A DNA stretch of 64,000 nucleotides from Streptomyces sp. RPT161 (GCF_027533845.1 NZ_JAPZVN010000001.1:248001-312000); one strand, 5' to 3'. Positions 33,967 through 43,861 are shown, counted from the stretch's first letter. Translations and numbers: made by a program. The notes: generated by a model from the letters alone, not told the origin.

Positions 33967-34599
33967 CTAGCGGAGCCAGTCGGCGACCGCCGAGGTCAAG
34001 ATCTCCAGGGCCTCCTCCTGACCGACGTCGGCCCGCTTCGGCACCGCGAACCCGTGGTCGCCGTGGGGGACTTCGACGGGGGTGGCCCCGGGCGGGAACT
34101 CCTCGGGCCGCCCGAACGGATCGCGTCCGCCCTGGACGACCAGCACCGGCACCTTGACCGCCAGCAGCTCATCGGCCCGGGAGCTGTCCGGCCTGCCCGG
34201 CGGATGCAGCGGAAAGGACAGCGCCAGCACCGCCTTCGCCCCCAGGTCGTCCGCCGTACGGCAGGCGACGCGCGCCCCGGCACTGCGGCCGCCCGCGATC
34301 ACCGGCAGGCCGGGCCGGGTGAGCGTGGGCCACAGCGCCGTCCAGGCCGCGTCCAGGGTCTTGGGCGCGGGCGCCACCCTCTTGCCCGCCACCCGCCAGG
34401 GCTGCTCCACCAGGGCGACGGTGACCCCCTGCGCCGGCAGCGCGTCAGCCAGTGCCCGCAGGTCGCGGGCCTCGATGCCGCCCCCGGCGCCGTGGCCCAG
34501 GGCCAGCACGGTGTGCGGGCGGGCGGCGGGGTGCCAGGTCACGCGGGCGTCGCCGACCGGGGTGGCGACCAGCTCCGAGGTGCTCGTCGACGTGCTCAA
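33967..34599 (-). CDS. Alpha/beta hydrolase (KANL3/Tex30-like, dienelactone-hydrolase fold)
   Basis: A 210-residue hydrolase. The nucleophile elbow is AGGRSAGARVA (Ser in G-R-S-A-G). The acid is in VVQGGRDPFG and the His in PHGDHGFAVP, completing a Ser-Asp-His triad. LALGHGAGGG is the oxyanion region. It belongs to the family often annotated as hydrolase of the alpha/beta superfamily (YheT/KANL3-like). Its substrate is unknown. The start is TTG 34599, overlapping the SRAP stop by 4 bp (TTGA), so it is translationally coupled to that gene. Confidence 0.85.
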   Translation of the reverse strand: MSTSTSTSELVATPVGDARVTWHPAARPHTVLALGHGAGGGIEARDLRALADALPAQGVTVALVEQPWRVAGKRVAPAPKTLDAAWTALWPTLTRPGLPVIAGGRSAGARVACRTADDLGAKAVLALSFPLHPPGRPDSSRADELLAVKVPVLVVQGGRDPFGRPEEFPPGATPVEVPHGDHGFAVPKRADVGQEEALEILTSAVADWLR

Positions 34600-35414
34600 A
34601 AAAGCGTCTCCTCTTCCGGGGCGGGCAGCGGCTCCAGCAGTTCGGGGCCGCTGTTGCGGACGTTGCTGACCGCGGTGGTCACCGGATACGCCCGCATCAT
34701 CCCAGGCGGCGGAGGCGCCAGCAGGTCACGCAGCACCTCCATGTCGGTGATCGCCGGGTCGAGCCAGGCGTCCCACCGGTCCGGCGGCAGGGCCAGCGGC
34801 ATCCGCGGGTGGATGTCGGCCAGCGACCGCGGACCGCCGCCGCCCTCGGCCCCGGCCAGCGGTGCGGTCTCCGCCGCCGTGGTGACCACCGTGCAGGTCA
34901 CCCACCACGCCCGCGGATGGTCGTCGGGCAGCGTGCGGTCCCGCCAGAACTCGTACAGCCCCGCCATCGCCAGCACCGAGCCGTCGGCCGGGGTGACGAA
35001 GTACGGCTGTTTGCGGGGGCGCTTGCGCACCCCCCGCTCCTCCAACTGCCGCTCCTCGGTGCCGGTGACCCACTCGAAGTAGCCGTCCGCGGGCAGCAGG
35101 CAGCGCCGGGCGGCGAAGGCGCCGCGGAACGAGGGCTTCTCGTGCACCGTCTCGGCCCGCGCGTTGATCAGCTTCGCCGCGCCCTCCGGTGACCTGGCCC
35201 AGGAGGGTACGAGTCCCCAGCGCAGCGGCCTGAGTTGGCGTACCGGAACCGGTGAGGCGGAGCCCTTGTCCGGCCGTTCCAGCACCGCGTGGACGGTGTC
35301 GGTCGGCGCGATGTTGTAGTTGGGTTCCAGCGCCTCGGTCGGCTCCCACTTCCGCACGTCGAAGATCCCGACCAGGTCCTCGGGTTTCCGGCTCGCCGCA
35401 TATCGCCCGCACAT
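34596..35414 (-). CDS. SRAP-domain protein (HMCES/YedK-like abasic-site sensor)
   Basis: A 272-residue SOS-response-associated peptidase family protein. It starts exactly MCGRYAASR: after Met removal Cys2 forms a thiazolidine crosslink with abasic sites in single-stranded DNA. Other conserved parts are YNIAPTDTV, LRWGLVPSWA, INARAETV, RRCLLPADGYFEW (catalytic Glu) and HPRMPLALP (His). The family protects abasic sites during replication and is often DNA-damage linked. The ORF runs further upstream, but the invariant MCGRY fixes the start. It is coupled to the downstream hydrolase. Confidence 0.95.
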   Translation of the reverse strand: MCGRYAASRKPEDLVGIFDVRKWEPTEALEPNYNIAPTDTVHAVLERPDKGSASPVPVRQLRPLRWGLVPSWARSPEGAAKLINARAETVHEKPSFRGAFAARRCLLPADGYFEWVTGTEERQLEERGVRKRPRKQPYFVTPADGSVLAMAGLYEFWRDRTLPDDHPRAWWVTCTVVTTAAETAPLAGAEGGGGPRSLADIHPRMPLALPPDRWDAWLDPAITDMEVLRDLLAPPPPGMMRAYPVTTAVSNVRNSGPELLEPLPAPEEETLF

Positions 35415-35562
35415 GAGTGCAACACTGCCACGGCGCCCACCGCCGCCCGCAAAGGAAGGCACTGAAGCGCCCCTGTATTCGTCAGCTATGCGCCGGCGCG
35501 GCTCGTCGCCCCTGGAACGGCCCGGGAACCGGCGGGACGCCGCCGCGCGTCGCAGGAGAACG

Positions 35563-36276
35563 ATGGACATCAAGAGCATCACCGACGTATGGGACCGGGT
35601 CATCGGCACCCAGCCCGACCCGCCGGTCTGGCTGGTCGCGCTGACCGGGGTCGTCGCGCTGGCCGCGGTCGCCCCGCACAACGTGTGGCACATCACCCGT
35701 AACGCCGTGACCATCGCGCACGAGGGCGGCCACGGCCTGGTGGCCCTGCTCATGGGCCGCCGCCTGGAGGGCATCCGACTGCACTCGGACACTTCGGGAC
35801 TGACGGTCTCCCGCGGCAAGCCGCACGGCCTGGGCATGGTGCTCACCGCCGCCGCGGGCTACACGGCGCCGTCGCTGCTGGGCCTCGGCGGCGCGTGGCT
35901 GCTGGCCGCCGGACACATAACGGCCCTGCTGTGGGGGGCGGTGGCGCTGCTGGCGGCGATGCTGCTGATGATCAGGAACGCGTACGGGGTGCTGACGGTG
36001 GTACTCGCCGGGGGCGCGTTCTTCCTGGTGTCCTGGCTGACCGGGGCCCGTACCCAGGCGGCGTTCGGGTACCTGGCGGTGTGGTTCCTGCTGCTGGGCG
36101 GGGTGCGGCCGGTCTTCGAACTCCAGGGCAAGCGGCGGCGCGGCGGTGCGCCGGACTCGGACGCGGACCAGTTGGCCCGGCTCACCGCGGTTCCGGCCGG
36201 GATGTGGCTGGTGCTGTTCTACGCGGTGGCGCTGTGCTCGCTGATCGGTGGCGGCCGGTGGCTGCTGGGGGTGTGA
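35563..36276 (+). CDS. M50-family intramembrane metallopeptidase
   Basis: A 237-residue membrane protein with about six hydrophobic segments. The zinc motif is IAHEGGHGLVA (His53, Glu54, His57), the HExxH of site-2-protease-like M50B peptidases. The usual distal Asp motif is not obvious; DADQ near residue 205 is not convincing. A substrate cannot be named. ATG at 35563 follows AGGAGAA. It is divergent from the SRAP gene and separated from aroA by 150 bp. Confidence 0.85.
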   Translation: MDIKSITDVWDRVIGTQPDPPVWLVALTGVVALAAVAPHNVWHITRNAVTIAHEGGHGLVALLMGRRLEGIRLHSDTSGLTVSRGKPHGLGMVLTAAAGYTAPSLLGLGGAWLLAAGHITALLWGAVALLAAMLLMIRNAYGVLTVVLAGGAFFLVSWLTGARTQAAFGYLAVWFLLLGGVRPVFELQGKRRRGGAPDSDADQLARLTAVPAGMWLVLFYAVALCSLIGGGRWLLGV

Positions 36277-36426
36277 ACGGGGTCGCTCTGCCCGTGACCG
36301 GCGTCACCCAGTGCCGCGCGCTCCTGATCAGCCTCCCGTAGGCTCATACCAAGTCTCTGTTTCACCCAGGTTTCCCCTGGTCTGATCAGGATTCTCCGCT
36401 TCGGGCAACCACTAGAGTTGCTTCCC

Positions 36427-37788
36427 ATGACCGGTATTCCCGCGGACACCGCCCACTGGCCCGCACCGACCGCATCCGGCGCAGTCGACGCGATCGTCAC
36501 CGTGCCCGGATCCAAGTCGGTCACCAACCGCGCCCTGGTACTCGCCGCGCTGGCCTCCGAGCCCGGCTGGCTGCGCCGACCGCTGCGCAGTCGGGACACC
36601 CTTCTGATGGCAGAGGCACTGCGTGCCCTCGGCGTCGGCATCGAGGAGGTCGTCTCGTCCAGCGCCTCCAGCACCGCGGGCGAGGCGTGGCGGGTCATCC
36701 CGGCCGGCCTGCACGGCCCGGCGCGGGTCGACGTCGGCAACGCCGGTACGGTGATGCGCTTCCTGCCGCCGGTGGCGGCGCTGGCCGACGGTCCGGTGAT
36801 GTTCGACGGTGACCCCCGCAGCCATGAGCGCCCCCTGCACGGCGTGATCAACGCGCTGCGCACCCTCGGCGCCCGGATCGACGACGAGGGCCGCGGCGCC
36901 CTGCCGCTGACCGTCTTCGGCAGCGGCTCGCTGGCCGGTGGCCGGGTGGACGTCGACGCCTCCTCGTCCTCCCAGTTCATCAGCGCCCTGCTGCTGTCCG
37001 CCCCGCGCTTCAACCAGGGCGTGGAGCTGCGGCACACCGGGGCGACCCTGCCGTCGCTGCCGCACATCCGGATGACCGTCGACATGCTGCGGCTGGCCGG
37101 GGCCAAGGTGGACTCCCCGGAGGGCGGCGGCGAGCCCGACGTCTGGCGGGTCGACCCGAGCGCGCTGCTCGGCCGGGACCTGACCATCGAACCCGACCTG
37201 TCCAACGCCGCGCCCTTCCTGGCCGCCGCGCTGGTCACCGGCGGCCGGGTGACCGTCCCGGACTGGCCGTCGCACACCACCCAGCCCGGCGACGCGCTGC
37301 GCGAGATCTTCACCCGGATGGGTGGCACATACACCCTGGACGAGCGCGGCCTGACCTTCACCGGCAGCGGCCGGATCCAGGGCATCGACGCGGACCTGCA
37401 CGAGGTCGGCGAACTGACCCCGGTGATCGCGGCGGTCGCGGCGCTGGCCGACTCCGAGTCGGTGCTGCGCGGCATCGCGCACCTGCGGCTGCACGAGACG
37501 GACCGACTGGCCGCGCTGGCCAAGGAGTTGAACGAGCTGGGCGGCGACGTGAGCGAGACCGAGGACGGTCTGCGGATCCGTCCGCGCACGTTGCACGGCG
37601 GGGTCTTCCACACCTACGAGGACCACCGGCTGGCCACCGCCGCGGCGGTGCTGGGCCTGGTGGTCGAGGACGTGCGGGTGGAGAACGTGGCCACCACCGC
37701 CAAGACGCTGCCGGACTTCCCGCAGCTGTGGACCGGAATGCTCTCCCGCGCCGCCAGCGGCGACGCGCTGGCCGAAAGAGGAGCCTGA
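36427..37788 (+). CDS. aroA: 3-phosphoshikimate 1-carboxyvinyltransferase (EPSP synthase)
   Basis: A 453-residue enzyme that joins shikimate-3-phosphate and PEP in aromatic amino-acid synthesis. Motifs are [18 protein letters not shown] (substrate lysine and Ser), [11 protein letters not shown] (the GNAGT PEP loop), [15 protein letters not shown] and [16 protein letters not shown], then [13 protein letters not shown]. Length is typical. TAGAGT at 36413-36418 lies 8 nt upstream of ATG 36427 with no ribosome site, so the mRNA is probably leaderless. It is followed 9 bp later by rsgA, with which it forms an operon. Confidence 0.97.
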   Translation: MTGIPADTAHWPAPTASGAVDAIVTVPGSKSVTNRALVLAALASEPGWLRRPLRSRDTLLMAEALRALGVGIEEVVSSSASSTAGEAWRVIPAGLHGPARVDVGNAGTVMRFLPPVAALADGPVMFDGDPRSHERPLHGVINALRTLGARIDDEGRGALPLTVFGSGSLAGGRVDVDASSSSQFISALLLSAPRFNQGVELRHTGATLPSLPHIRMTVDMLRLAGAKVDSPEGGGEPDVWRVDPSALLGRDLTIEPDLSNAAPFLAAALVTGGRVTVPDWPSHTTQPGDALREIFTRMGGTYTLDERGLTFTGSGRIQGIDADLHEVGELTPVIAAVAALADSESVLRGIAHLRLHETDRLAALAKELNELGGDVSETEDGLRIRPRTLHGGVFHTYEDHRLATAAAVLGLVVEDVRVENVATTAKTLPDFPQLWTGMLSRAASGDALAERGA

Positions 37789-37797
37789 CCCCCGGCC

Positions 37798-38805
37798 ATG
37801 CGGCGCTACGGCAAGGACACCGACGAAGAGGACGTGCGGGTACGTCCCGGCAGGAAGGGCAGCCGCCCGCGCACCCGGATCCGCCCCAAGCACGAGGACG
37901 CGGCCGAGGGGTTCGTGCTCACGGTGGACCGCGGCCGGATCACGTGTCTGGTCGAGGACCGGCGGGTCACCGCGATGAAGGCCCGCGAACTGGGCCGCAA
38001 GGGCGTCGCGGTGGGCGACCGGGTGGACATCGTCGGTGACCTCTCGGGCGACAAGGACACCCTGGCCCGCATCGTCCGGGTGCGGGAGCGCAGTTCGGTG
38101 CTGCGCCGGACGGCGGACGACGACGACCCGTACGAGCGGGTGGTGGTGGCCAACGCCGACCAGTTGGCGATCGTCACCGCCCTCGCCGACCCCGAGCCGC
38201 GCCCCCGGCTGATCGACCGCTGTCTGGTGGCGGCCTACGACGCCGGTCTGGAACCGCTGCTGATCCTGACGAAGTCCGATCTCGCCCCGGCGGAACCGCT
38301 GTTGGAGACCTACGCGCCGCTGGGCATCCGCTATGTGGTCACCCGGCGCGACGAGTTGGAGGGCGCGGCGGCCGAGGAGGTGCGCGAGCGGCTGGCCGGG
38401 CGGATCACCGCGTGCGTCGGGCACAGCGGGGTCGGCAAGACGACGCTGGTCAACGCGCTGGTTCCGGAGTACGCGCGGGCCACGGGCGATGTCAACGCAG
38501 TGACCGGTCGGGGCCGGCACACCACCACCTCCGCGCTCGCCCTGCCGCTGCCCGGCGACATCGGCGGCTGGGTGATCGACACCCCGGGCGTGCGGTCCTT
38601 CGGGCTGCACCACGTGGATCCGTCCCGGGTGATCCACGCCTTCCCCGACCTGGAGCCGGGTACCGAGGAGTGCCCGCGGGCGTGCAGCCACGACGAACCG
38701 GACTGCGCCCTGGACGCCTGGGTGGCGGCCGGACACGCGGAACCGGCCCGGCTGAACTCGCTGCGCCGGCTGCTGGCCACCCGGGAGCGCCGCGAGGGCG
38801 ACTGA
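37798..38805 (+). CDS. rsgA: Ribosome small-subunit-dependent GTPase A
   Basis: A 335-residue circularly permuted GTPase that checks 30S subunit maturation. An OB-fold N-terminal domain precedes the permuted motifs: G4 LILTKSD, then G1 GHSGVGKTTLVNAL and G3 IDTPGVRSFG. The zinc-binding knuckle follows (EECPRACSHDEPDCAL). The N terminus has the basic extension seen in actinobacterial RsgA. ATG at 37798 is 9 bp after the aroA stop. Confidence 0.95.
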   Translation: MRRYGKDTDEEDVRVRPGRKGSRPRTRIRPKHEDAAEGFVLTVDRGRITCLVEDRRVTAMKARELGRKGVAVGDRVDIVGDLSGDKDTLARIVRVRERSSVLRRTADDDDPYERVVVANADQLAIVTALADPEPRPRLIDRCLVAAYDAGLEPLLILTKSDLAPAEPLLETYAPLGIRYVVTRRDELEGAAAEEVRERLAGRITACVGHSGVGKTTLVNALVPEYARATGDVNAVTGRGRHTTTSALALPLPGDIGGWVIDTPGVRSFGLHHVDPSRVIHAFPDLEPGTEECPRACSHDEPDCALDAWVAAGHAEPARLNSLRRLLATRERREGD

Positions 38806-38917
38806 GTCGGCCCAGTAGCACCGGGTCGGCCGGATCGACCGGCTTCGCCGCGGCATATGTGTGATGATCGACTGGACGTATGTCCGGGGCACATGGTGCG
38901 GAACGGGAGGCGCGCTT

Positions 38918-39241
38918 ATGGCATGGCTGCTCGTCGTGGTGGCCGGGCTGCTGGAGACCGGCTTCGCGGTCTGCCTCAAGCTCTCCCACGGCTTCACGCG
39001 GCTGTGGCCCACCGTCGCCTTCGCCTGCTTCGCGCTGGGCAGCTTCGGCCTGCTGACGCTGTCGCTGAGGAAACTGGACGTGGGCGCGGCGTACGCGGTG
39101 TGGACCGGCATCGGCGGCGCGGGCACCGCGATCTACGGCATGGTCTTCCTCGGTGACCTGGTCAGCACCCTCAAACTGGTCTCCATCGCCCTGGTGTTGG
39201 TGGGCGTGGTGGGCCTCCAGCTCTCCGGTTCGGCGCACTGA
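38918..39241 (+). CDS. SMR-family (SugE/EmrE-like) small multidrug or guanidinium exporter
   Basis: A 107-residue protein with four transmembrane helices. The proton/substrate Glu13 lies in the first helix (VVAGLLETGFAVCLKLSHGF), and AAYAVWTGIGGAGTAIYGM forms helix 3. The conserved short segment KLSHGFTRLWPT and GIGGAGTA are closer to SugE/Gdx than to EmrE, so guanidinium export is possible. ATG at 38918 follows CGGGAGG. A short palindrome lies upstream (GGACGTATGTCC), but I cannot call a guanidine riboswitch. It is monocistronic. Confidence 0.88.
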   Translation: MAWLLVVVAGLLETGFAVCLKLSHGFTRLWPTVAFACFALGSFGLLTLSLRKLDVGAAYAVWTGIGGAGTAIYGMVFLGDLVSTLKLVSIALVLVGVVGLQLSGSAH

Positions 39242-39291
39242 CCGCGCCCCGAGGCGTGCGCCAGCGCACGGCGGATGATGGGATGCGCCCC

Positions 39292-39744
39292 ATGGACGAG
39301 ATCACCATTCGCCGTGCCACCGCCGACGACATCCCCTCGATCGTGGCCCTGCTCGCCGACGACGAACTCGGTGCCACCCGAGAGTCCCCGGACGACCTGC
39401 GCCCGTACCAGGCGGCGTTCGCCGAACTCGACGGCGACCCGCACCAGTTGCTGGTAGTGGCCGACCGGGCCGGAGAGGTGGTCGGCACCGCCCAGTTGAC
39501 GTATCTGCCCGGGCTTTCCCGCAAGGGCGCCACCCGGGCGCAGATCGAGGCGGTACGGATCGGCGGCACCGAGCGGGGCAGCGGGCTCGGCTCCCGGCTC
39601 GTCGAGTGGTGCGTCGCCCGGGCCCGCGAGCACCACTGCGCGCTGGTGCAGCTCACCTCGGACGTCACCCGGCTCGACGCACACCGTTTCTACGAGAAGT
39701 TGGGCTTCCAGGCCAGCCACATCGGGTTCAAGCTTCCGCTGTGA
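39292..39744 (+). CDS. GNAT family N-acetyltransferase
   Basis: A 150-residue acetyltransferase beginning MDEITIRRATADDIPSIVAL. The acetyl-CoA loop reads VRIGGTERGSGLGSRLVEWC (R-G-x-G-L-G). The end is TRLDAHRFYEKLGFQASHIGF, the usual beta-7 region. It resembles PhnO-like small acetyltransferases; the substrate is unknown. ATG 39283 (MRPMDEI) is an alternative start. Its 3' end overlaps the convergent ABC gene by 17 bp. Confidence 0.88.
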   Translation: MDEITIRRATADDIPSIVALLADDELGATRESPDDLRPYQAAFAELDGDPHQLLVVADRAGEVVGTAQLTYLPGLSRKGATRAQIEAVRIGGTERGSGLGSRLVEWCVARAREHHCALVQLTSDVTRLDAHRFYEKLGFQASHIGFKLPL

Positions 39745-41854
39745 GCACCGCGCGCGGGCGCGCGAAGTGGCAGGCTGCCACATGGTCGTCCGCGTGCGGC
39801 ACCGGCTGCGGCACCTCGCGCACGCAGCGCTCGCGGTCGGCCTCGGCCAGTTCCGCGTGCAGCGGGCAGCGGGCGCGGAAGCGGCAGCCGGTGTGCCGCT
39901 GGGTCGGGCTCGGCGGGTCCCCGGCCAGCAGCACCCGGGCACGGCGGCGCTCCACGCCCGGGTCGGGCAGCGGTACGGCGGACAACAGGGCCTGGGTGTA
40001 CGGGTGCAGGGGCCGCTCGAAGACCTCCCGTACCGCGCCCGCCTCCACGGTCCGGCCGAGGTAGACCACGCTGACCCGGTCGGCGATGTTCCGTACCACC
40101 GACAGGTCGTGGGAGACGAACAGGTACGCGAGGCCCAACTCGGCCTTCAACCGCCGCAGCAGGTTGAGCACCCCGGCCTGCACCGAGACGTCCAGCGCGG
40201 AGACCGGTTCGTCGAGCACGACCAGGTCGGGCCGTACGGACAGCGCGCGGGCGATGCCGATGCGCTGCCGCTGGCCGCCGGAGAACTCGTGCGGGAACCG
40301 GTCCGCGTGGCCGGGCTCAAGACCGACCTGGCGTAGCAACTCCGGTACCCTGCGGGCGGCTTCGGCCCGTGCCACGCCCCGCGCGAGCAGCGGCTCCGCG
40401 ATGATCCCGGCCACCGTCATCCGCGGGTCGAGGCTGGCCATCGGGTCCTGGAAGACGATCTGGGTCCGGCCGCGCAGTGCGGCGGCCTGCTGCCGGGTGA
40501 GGCCGGCGACGTCCTGCCCCAGCACCTCGATGCTGCCGCCCTCCGGCGCGCTGAGCCCCAACACCTCGAAGAGCGCGGTGGTCTTGCCCGAGCCGGACTC
40601 ACCGACCAGCGCCAGCGTCTCGCCGCACCGCACCCGCAGGTCGATCCCGTCGACGGCGTACACGCTGCCCACCCGGCGCTTGAAGGCCACGCCCTTGAGT
40701 AGCGGGAAGGTCTTCACCAGCCCGGTCACCCGCAGCACCTCGGGCCGGTCATCCGGCCCCGCCGGGGTACGCGGAACTTCCGGTACCGGGAACACGTCGG
40801 CGGGCGCGGCGCCTTGGAGTTCTTCGGCCTTGCGGCAGGCCACCAGGTGGTCGTCCGCGAGCTTTCTCAACGGGGGTTCGGCGGCACGGCACACATCGTC
40901 GGCCAGTGGGCAGCGGGGGGCGAAGGAACAGCCGGAAGGAAGCGCTCCGGGGGCGGGCGGAGCGCCCGGGATCGGCACCAGCATCCCGGTACCGGTGCCG
41001 CCGTCGAGCCGCGGCACCGCACCGATCAGGCCGAGGGTGTACGGCATGCGGGGCGCCGCGAACAACTCGTGCACGGGGGCCGTCTCCACGATCCGCCCCG
41101 CGTACATCACCGCGACCCGGTCGGCGGTACCGGCGATCACCCCGAGGTCATGGCTGACCAGCAACATCGCGGCGCCGGTGGCACGTTGCGCGGTGCGCAG
41201 CACGTCCAGCACCTGGGCCTGGATCGTCACGTCGAGGGCGGTGGTGGGCTCGTCGGCGAGCAGCACGTCCGGTTCGTTGGCGACCGCCATGGCGATCATC
41301 GCGCGCTGCCGCATGCCGCCGGAGAACTCGTGCGGGAACGCGGCGGCGCGGGCGCGTGGTTCCGGGATGCCGACCAGGTCGAGCAGTTCCACCGCCCGTT
41401 CCCTGGCGGCCCGGCGGGAGATGTCGCGGTGCGCGCGGATGGTCTCGGCGATCTGGTCGCCGATCCGGTGCACCGGGGTGAACGCGGACAGCGGATCCTG
41501 GAAGACCATGGCGATCCGGTTGCCGCGCAACCGGGAGAGGGCGGCGTCCCCCGCCCCGCGCAACTCGACTCCGTCGAGTCGCACCGAGCCGCTCACGGTG
41601 GCGGAGTCCGGCAGCAGCCCCAGCACGGCCAGCGCGATCGTGGACTTCCCGGACCCCGACTCCCCGACCAGCCCCAGCACCTCCCCGCGCCGCAGCTCCA
41701 GGTGGACGCCTCGCACGGCGTCCACCCCGCCGAACGCGACCCGCAGATCCCGCACCCGCAGCACCGGGTCCTCCCCGCCCACCCGCCCCAACTCCCGTCT
41801 ACCGCACCGCACCTCATAGCGCTGAGGTGAATCTCCCTCGGGGCAGGCCCCCAC
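39728..41854 (-). CDS. Fused two-domain ABC transporter ATPase (DppD-DppF type)
   Basis: A 708-residue ATPase joining both nucleotide-binding domains that are usually separate DppD and DppF. NBD1 has Walker A GESGSGKST, signature FSGGMRQRAMIA and Walker B LLADEPTTALD, followed by the oligopeptide C-terminal Cys cluster region. NBD2 has GESGSGKTT, FSGGQRQRIGIA and LVVLDEPVSALD. It should energise uptake of peptides, nickel or similar solutes. GTG at 41854 lies 3 bp after the permease stop; GTG 41812 is an alternative start. It is the last gene of the permease operon. Confidence 0.92.
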   Translation of the reverse strand: MGACPEGDSPQRYEVRCGRRELGRVGGEDPVLRVRDLRVAFGGVDAVRGVHLELRRGEVLGLVGESGSGKSTIALAVLGLLPDSATVSGSVRLDGVELRGAGDAALSRLRGNRIAMVFQDPLSAFTPVHRIGDQIAETIRAHRDISRRAARERAVELLDLVGIPEPRARAAAFPHEFSGGMRQRAMIAMAVANEPDVLLADEPTTALDVTIQAQVLDVLRTAQRATGAAMLLVSHDLGVIAGTADRVAVMYAGRIVETAPVHELFAAPRMPYTLGLIGAVPRLDGGTGTGMLVPIPGAPPAPGALPSGCSFAPRCPLADDVCRAAEPPLRKLADDHLVACRKAEELQGAAPADVFPVPEVPRTPAGPDDRPEVLRVTGLVKTFPLLKGVAFKRRVGSVYAVDGIDLRVRCGETLALVGESGSGKTTALFEVLGLSAPEGGSIEVLGQDVAGLTRQQAAALRGRTQIVFQDPMASLDPRMTVAGIIAEPLLARGVARAEAARRVPELLRQVGLEPGHADRFPHEFSGGQRQRIGIARALSVRPDLVVLDEPVSALDVSVQAGVLNLLRRLKAELGLAYLFVSHDLSVVRNIADRVSVVYLGRTVEAGAVREVFERPLHPYTQALLSAVPLPDPGVERRRARVLLAGDPPSPTQRHTGCRFRARCPLHAELAEADRERCVREVPQPVPHADDHVAACHFARPRAVLTAEA

Positions 41855-41857
41855 CCC

Positions 41858-42769
41858 TCACCCCCGTCGGCCGGTCCGGCGGCGCGCCGTCGGATCGAAC
41901 GCGTCGCGCAGGCCGTCGCCGACCAGGTTCACCGCCAGGACGAACAGCACCAGCAGACCGGCCGCGAAGAAGAACATCCACGGATAGGTGACCGCCGAGC
42001 CCGTGCCGTCGGCGATCAGCGTGCCGAGCGAGACGTCCGGCGGCTGGACGCCGAAGCCGAAGTACGACAGCGCCGTCTCACTCATCACCGCCCCGCCGAC
42101 CGCGATCGTTGCGTCGATGATCAGGAACGACGCCACATTGGGCAGCACATGCCGCCAGATGATCCGGAACGGGCCGACTCCCATGAATCGAGCGGCCCTT
42201 ACGAACTCCCGCTCCTTCAGCGAGAGGGTCATCGACCGCACCACCCGCGCGGTGATCATCCAGCCGAAGACGGCGAGCAGTCCGACGAAGGCGATCCAGC
42301 CGCCCGCCTTCAACCGGGGCGAGATGATCGCGATGACCAGGAAGCTGGGGAACACCAGCAGCAGGTCCACCAGGAACATCAGCGCCCGGTCCGTCCACCC
42401 CCCGAAGTACCCCGCGCAGGCGCCCACCAGCGAGGCCAGCGCGGTGGAGAAGACCGCCACCAGCAGCCCGATCAGCAGCGACTTCTGCAGACCGCGCACG
42501 GTCTGCGCGAAGACGTCCTGGCCGATCCCGTTCGTACCCCACCAGTGCCGCGCGGACGGCCCCCGGCGCAGCGCGGTGTAGTCGATGTCCGTGTAGCTCC
42601 AGTGGCAGGCCAGCGGACCGCAGAAGGCCAGGACGAACAGCAGCACCAGCACCGCCGCCCCGGCCAGTGCCGAGCGGTTGCGCAGGAAGTGCCGCAGGAC
42701 GACGGAGGCCCGGCCGGCCGGACGGTTCTCGACGACGGCGTCGGCGTCGGCGACGACAGCGGTGGTCAC
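41858..42769 (-). CDS. Peptide/nickel-type ABC permease (DppC-like)
   Basis: A 303-residue permease with six predicted transmembrane helices. The N-terminal OppC_N-like segment is SVVLRHFLRNRSALAGAAVL. The ATPase-contact loop is LSLKEREFVRAARFMGVGPF (EAA-like). The order ATPase-permease-permease identifies the operon. GTG at 42769 starts 14 bp after the DppB-like gene stop, so the genes are co-transcribed. Confidence 0.92.
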   Translation of the reverse strand: MTTAVVADADAVVENRPAGRASVVLRHFLRNRSALAGAAVLVLLFVLAFCGPLACHWSYTDIDYTALRRGPSARHWWGTNGIGQDVFAQTVRGLQKSLLIGLLVAVFSTALASLVGACAGYFGGWTDRALMFLVDLLLVFPSFLVIAIISPRLKAGGWIAFVGLLAVFGWMITARVVRSMTLSLKEREFVRAARFMGVGPFRIIWRHVLPNVASFLIIDATIAVGGAVMSETALSYFGFGVQPPDVSLGTLIADGTGSAVTYPWMFFFAAGLLVLFVLAVNLVGDGLRDAFDPTARRRTGRRG

Positions 42770-42782
42770 GTGGGAGCGCTCC

Positions 42783-43766
42783 TCAGGCGTGCCGGACGCG
42801 CGGATCGAGCGCGGCGTGCAGCAGATCGGCGAGAAAGCCGGACAGCAGCACCACCACGGCGGCGAAGACGTTGACCGCGACGACCGAGTTGACGTCGTTC
42901 TTGTTGATGGAGCTGATGAACCACTCGCCCATGCCGTGCCAGCCGAAGATGGTCTCGGTGAAGGTGGCGCCGGTGAACAGGGCGAGGAAGCCGTAGGAGA
43001 AGTACGTCGACATCGGGATCAGCGCGGTGCGCAGACCGTGCCGCAGCAGCGCGCTGCGCCGCCGGAGTCCCTTGGCCCGCGCGGTGCGCAGGTAGTCGGA
43101 GCCGAGCACGTCGAGCATGGTGCTGCGCTGGTAGCGGCTGTAGCCGGCGATGGCGAACAGGGCGATGGAGATGGTCGGCAGCAGCAGGTGGACCGCCCGG
43201 TCCTTGAGCACGGTCCCGAACCCACCGGTCAGTCCCGGGCTCTGCTCACCGGTGAACTGGATCAGATCGGTTCCGGTGGTGTTGTTGAACCAGATCGCCC
43301 CGGTCTTGAGCAGAACAGCCAGCAGGAACACCGGGGTTGACAGCAGCGCGAAGGAGGCCAGGGTCACCAGCCGGTCGGAGAGCCGGTACTGCCGTACCGC
43401 GGTCCACGCCCCGGCCAGGACTCCGAGCGCCGTCCCCAGCAGCGTGCCGATCAGCAGCAGCCGCAGGCTCACCCCGAGCCGCCGTCCGAACTCGGCGTTC
43501 ACCGAGGTGTCGTCGATGGTCCGGCCCAGGTCGCCGTGGGCGGCGCGCCCGGCCCAGTGCCAGAACCGGTCGAGCAGCGGCCGGTGGTCGTTGACGCCGA
43601 TCACGGTGAGGTGGTGGTCGACGGCGGCCGGGGAGATCGGCGGCTGGCGTCCCGCGAAGTACGCGCGCGGGTCCAGCGCCAGCGAGGCCAGCAGATAGGA
43701 CAGGCAGACGGCGGCCAGCAGCAGCACGGCGTAGTAGCCGAGCCGCTTGGCCAGATAGGCCCCCAA
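42783..43766 (-). CDS. Peptide/nickel-type ABC permease (DppB-like)
   Basis: A 327-residue permease with six predicted helices, starting LGAYLAKRLGYYAVLLLAAV, the typical DppB opening. The EAA loop lies around DYLRTARAKGLRRRSALLRH. A family-typical periplasmic insert with PDPRAYFAG-like sequence occurs after helix 1. TTG at 43766 is chosen for GGGGAGGA upstream and the family-like start; the ORF extends to 43877 in unrelated sequence. It is the first gene of the minus-strand transporter operon and divergent from the binding protein gene. Confidence 0.88.
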   Translation of the reverse strand: MGAYLAKRLGYYAVLLLAAVCLSYLLASLALDPRAYFAGRQPPISPAAVDHHLTVIGVNDHRPLLDRFWHWAGRAAHGDLGRTIDDTSVNAEFGRRLGVSLRLLLIGTLLGTALGVLAGAWTAVRQYRLSDRLVTLASFALLSTPVFLLAVLLKTGAIWFNNTTGTDLIQFTGEQSPGLTGGFGTVLKDRAVHLLLPTISIALFAIAGYSRYQRSTMLDVLGSDYLRTARAKGLRRRSALLRHGLRTALIPMSTYFSYGFLALFTGATFTETIFGWHGMGEWFISSINKNDVNSVVAVNVFAAVVVLLSGFLADLLHAALDPRVRHA

Positions 43767-43861
43767 CGGTCGTCGTCCTCCCCCTGGTTGTGGTGCTCGA
43801 CGACCATGATGATCGCGCCCCATTGCGGCTCTGTGAAGGGCGCATGACAATGTTCGGCGAT

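Noticed and set aside
38850-38917. Possible guanidine riboswitch before the SMR transporter
   Set aside because: A palindrome (GGACGTATGTCC) is present, but I cannot find the paired ACGR hairpins or the guanidine-I/III core, so no riboswitch is claimed.
36412-39126. A 904-codon minus-strand ORF opposite aroA and rsgA
   Set aside because: It is a shadow of two enzymes with every catalytic motif intact on the plus strand.
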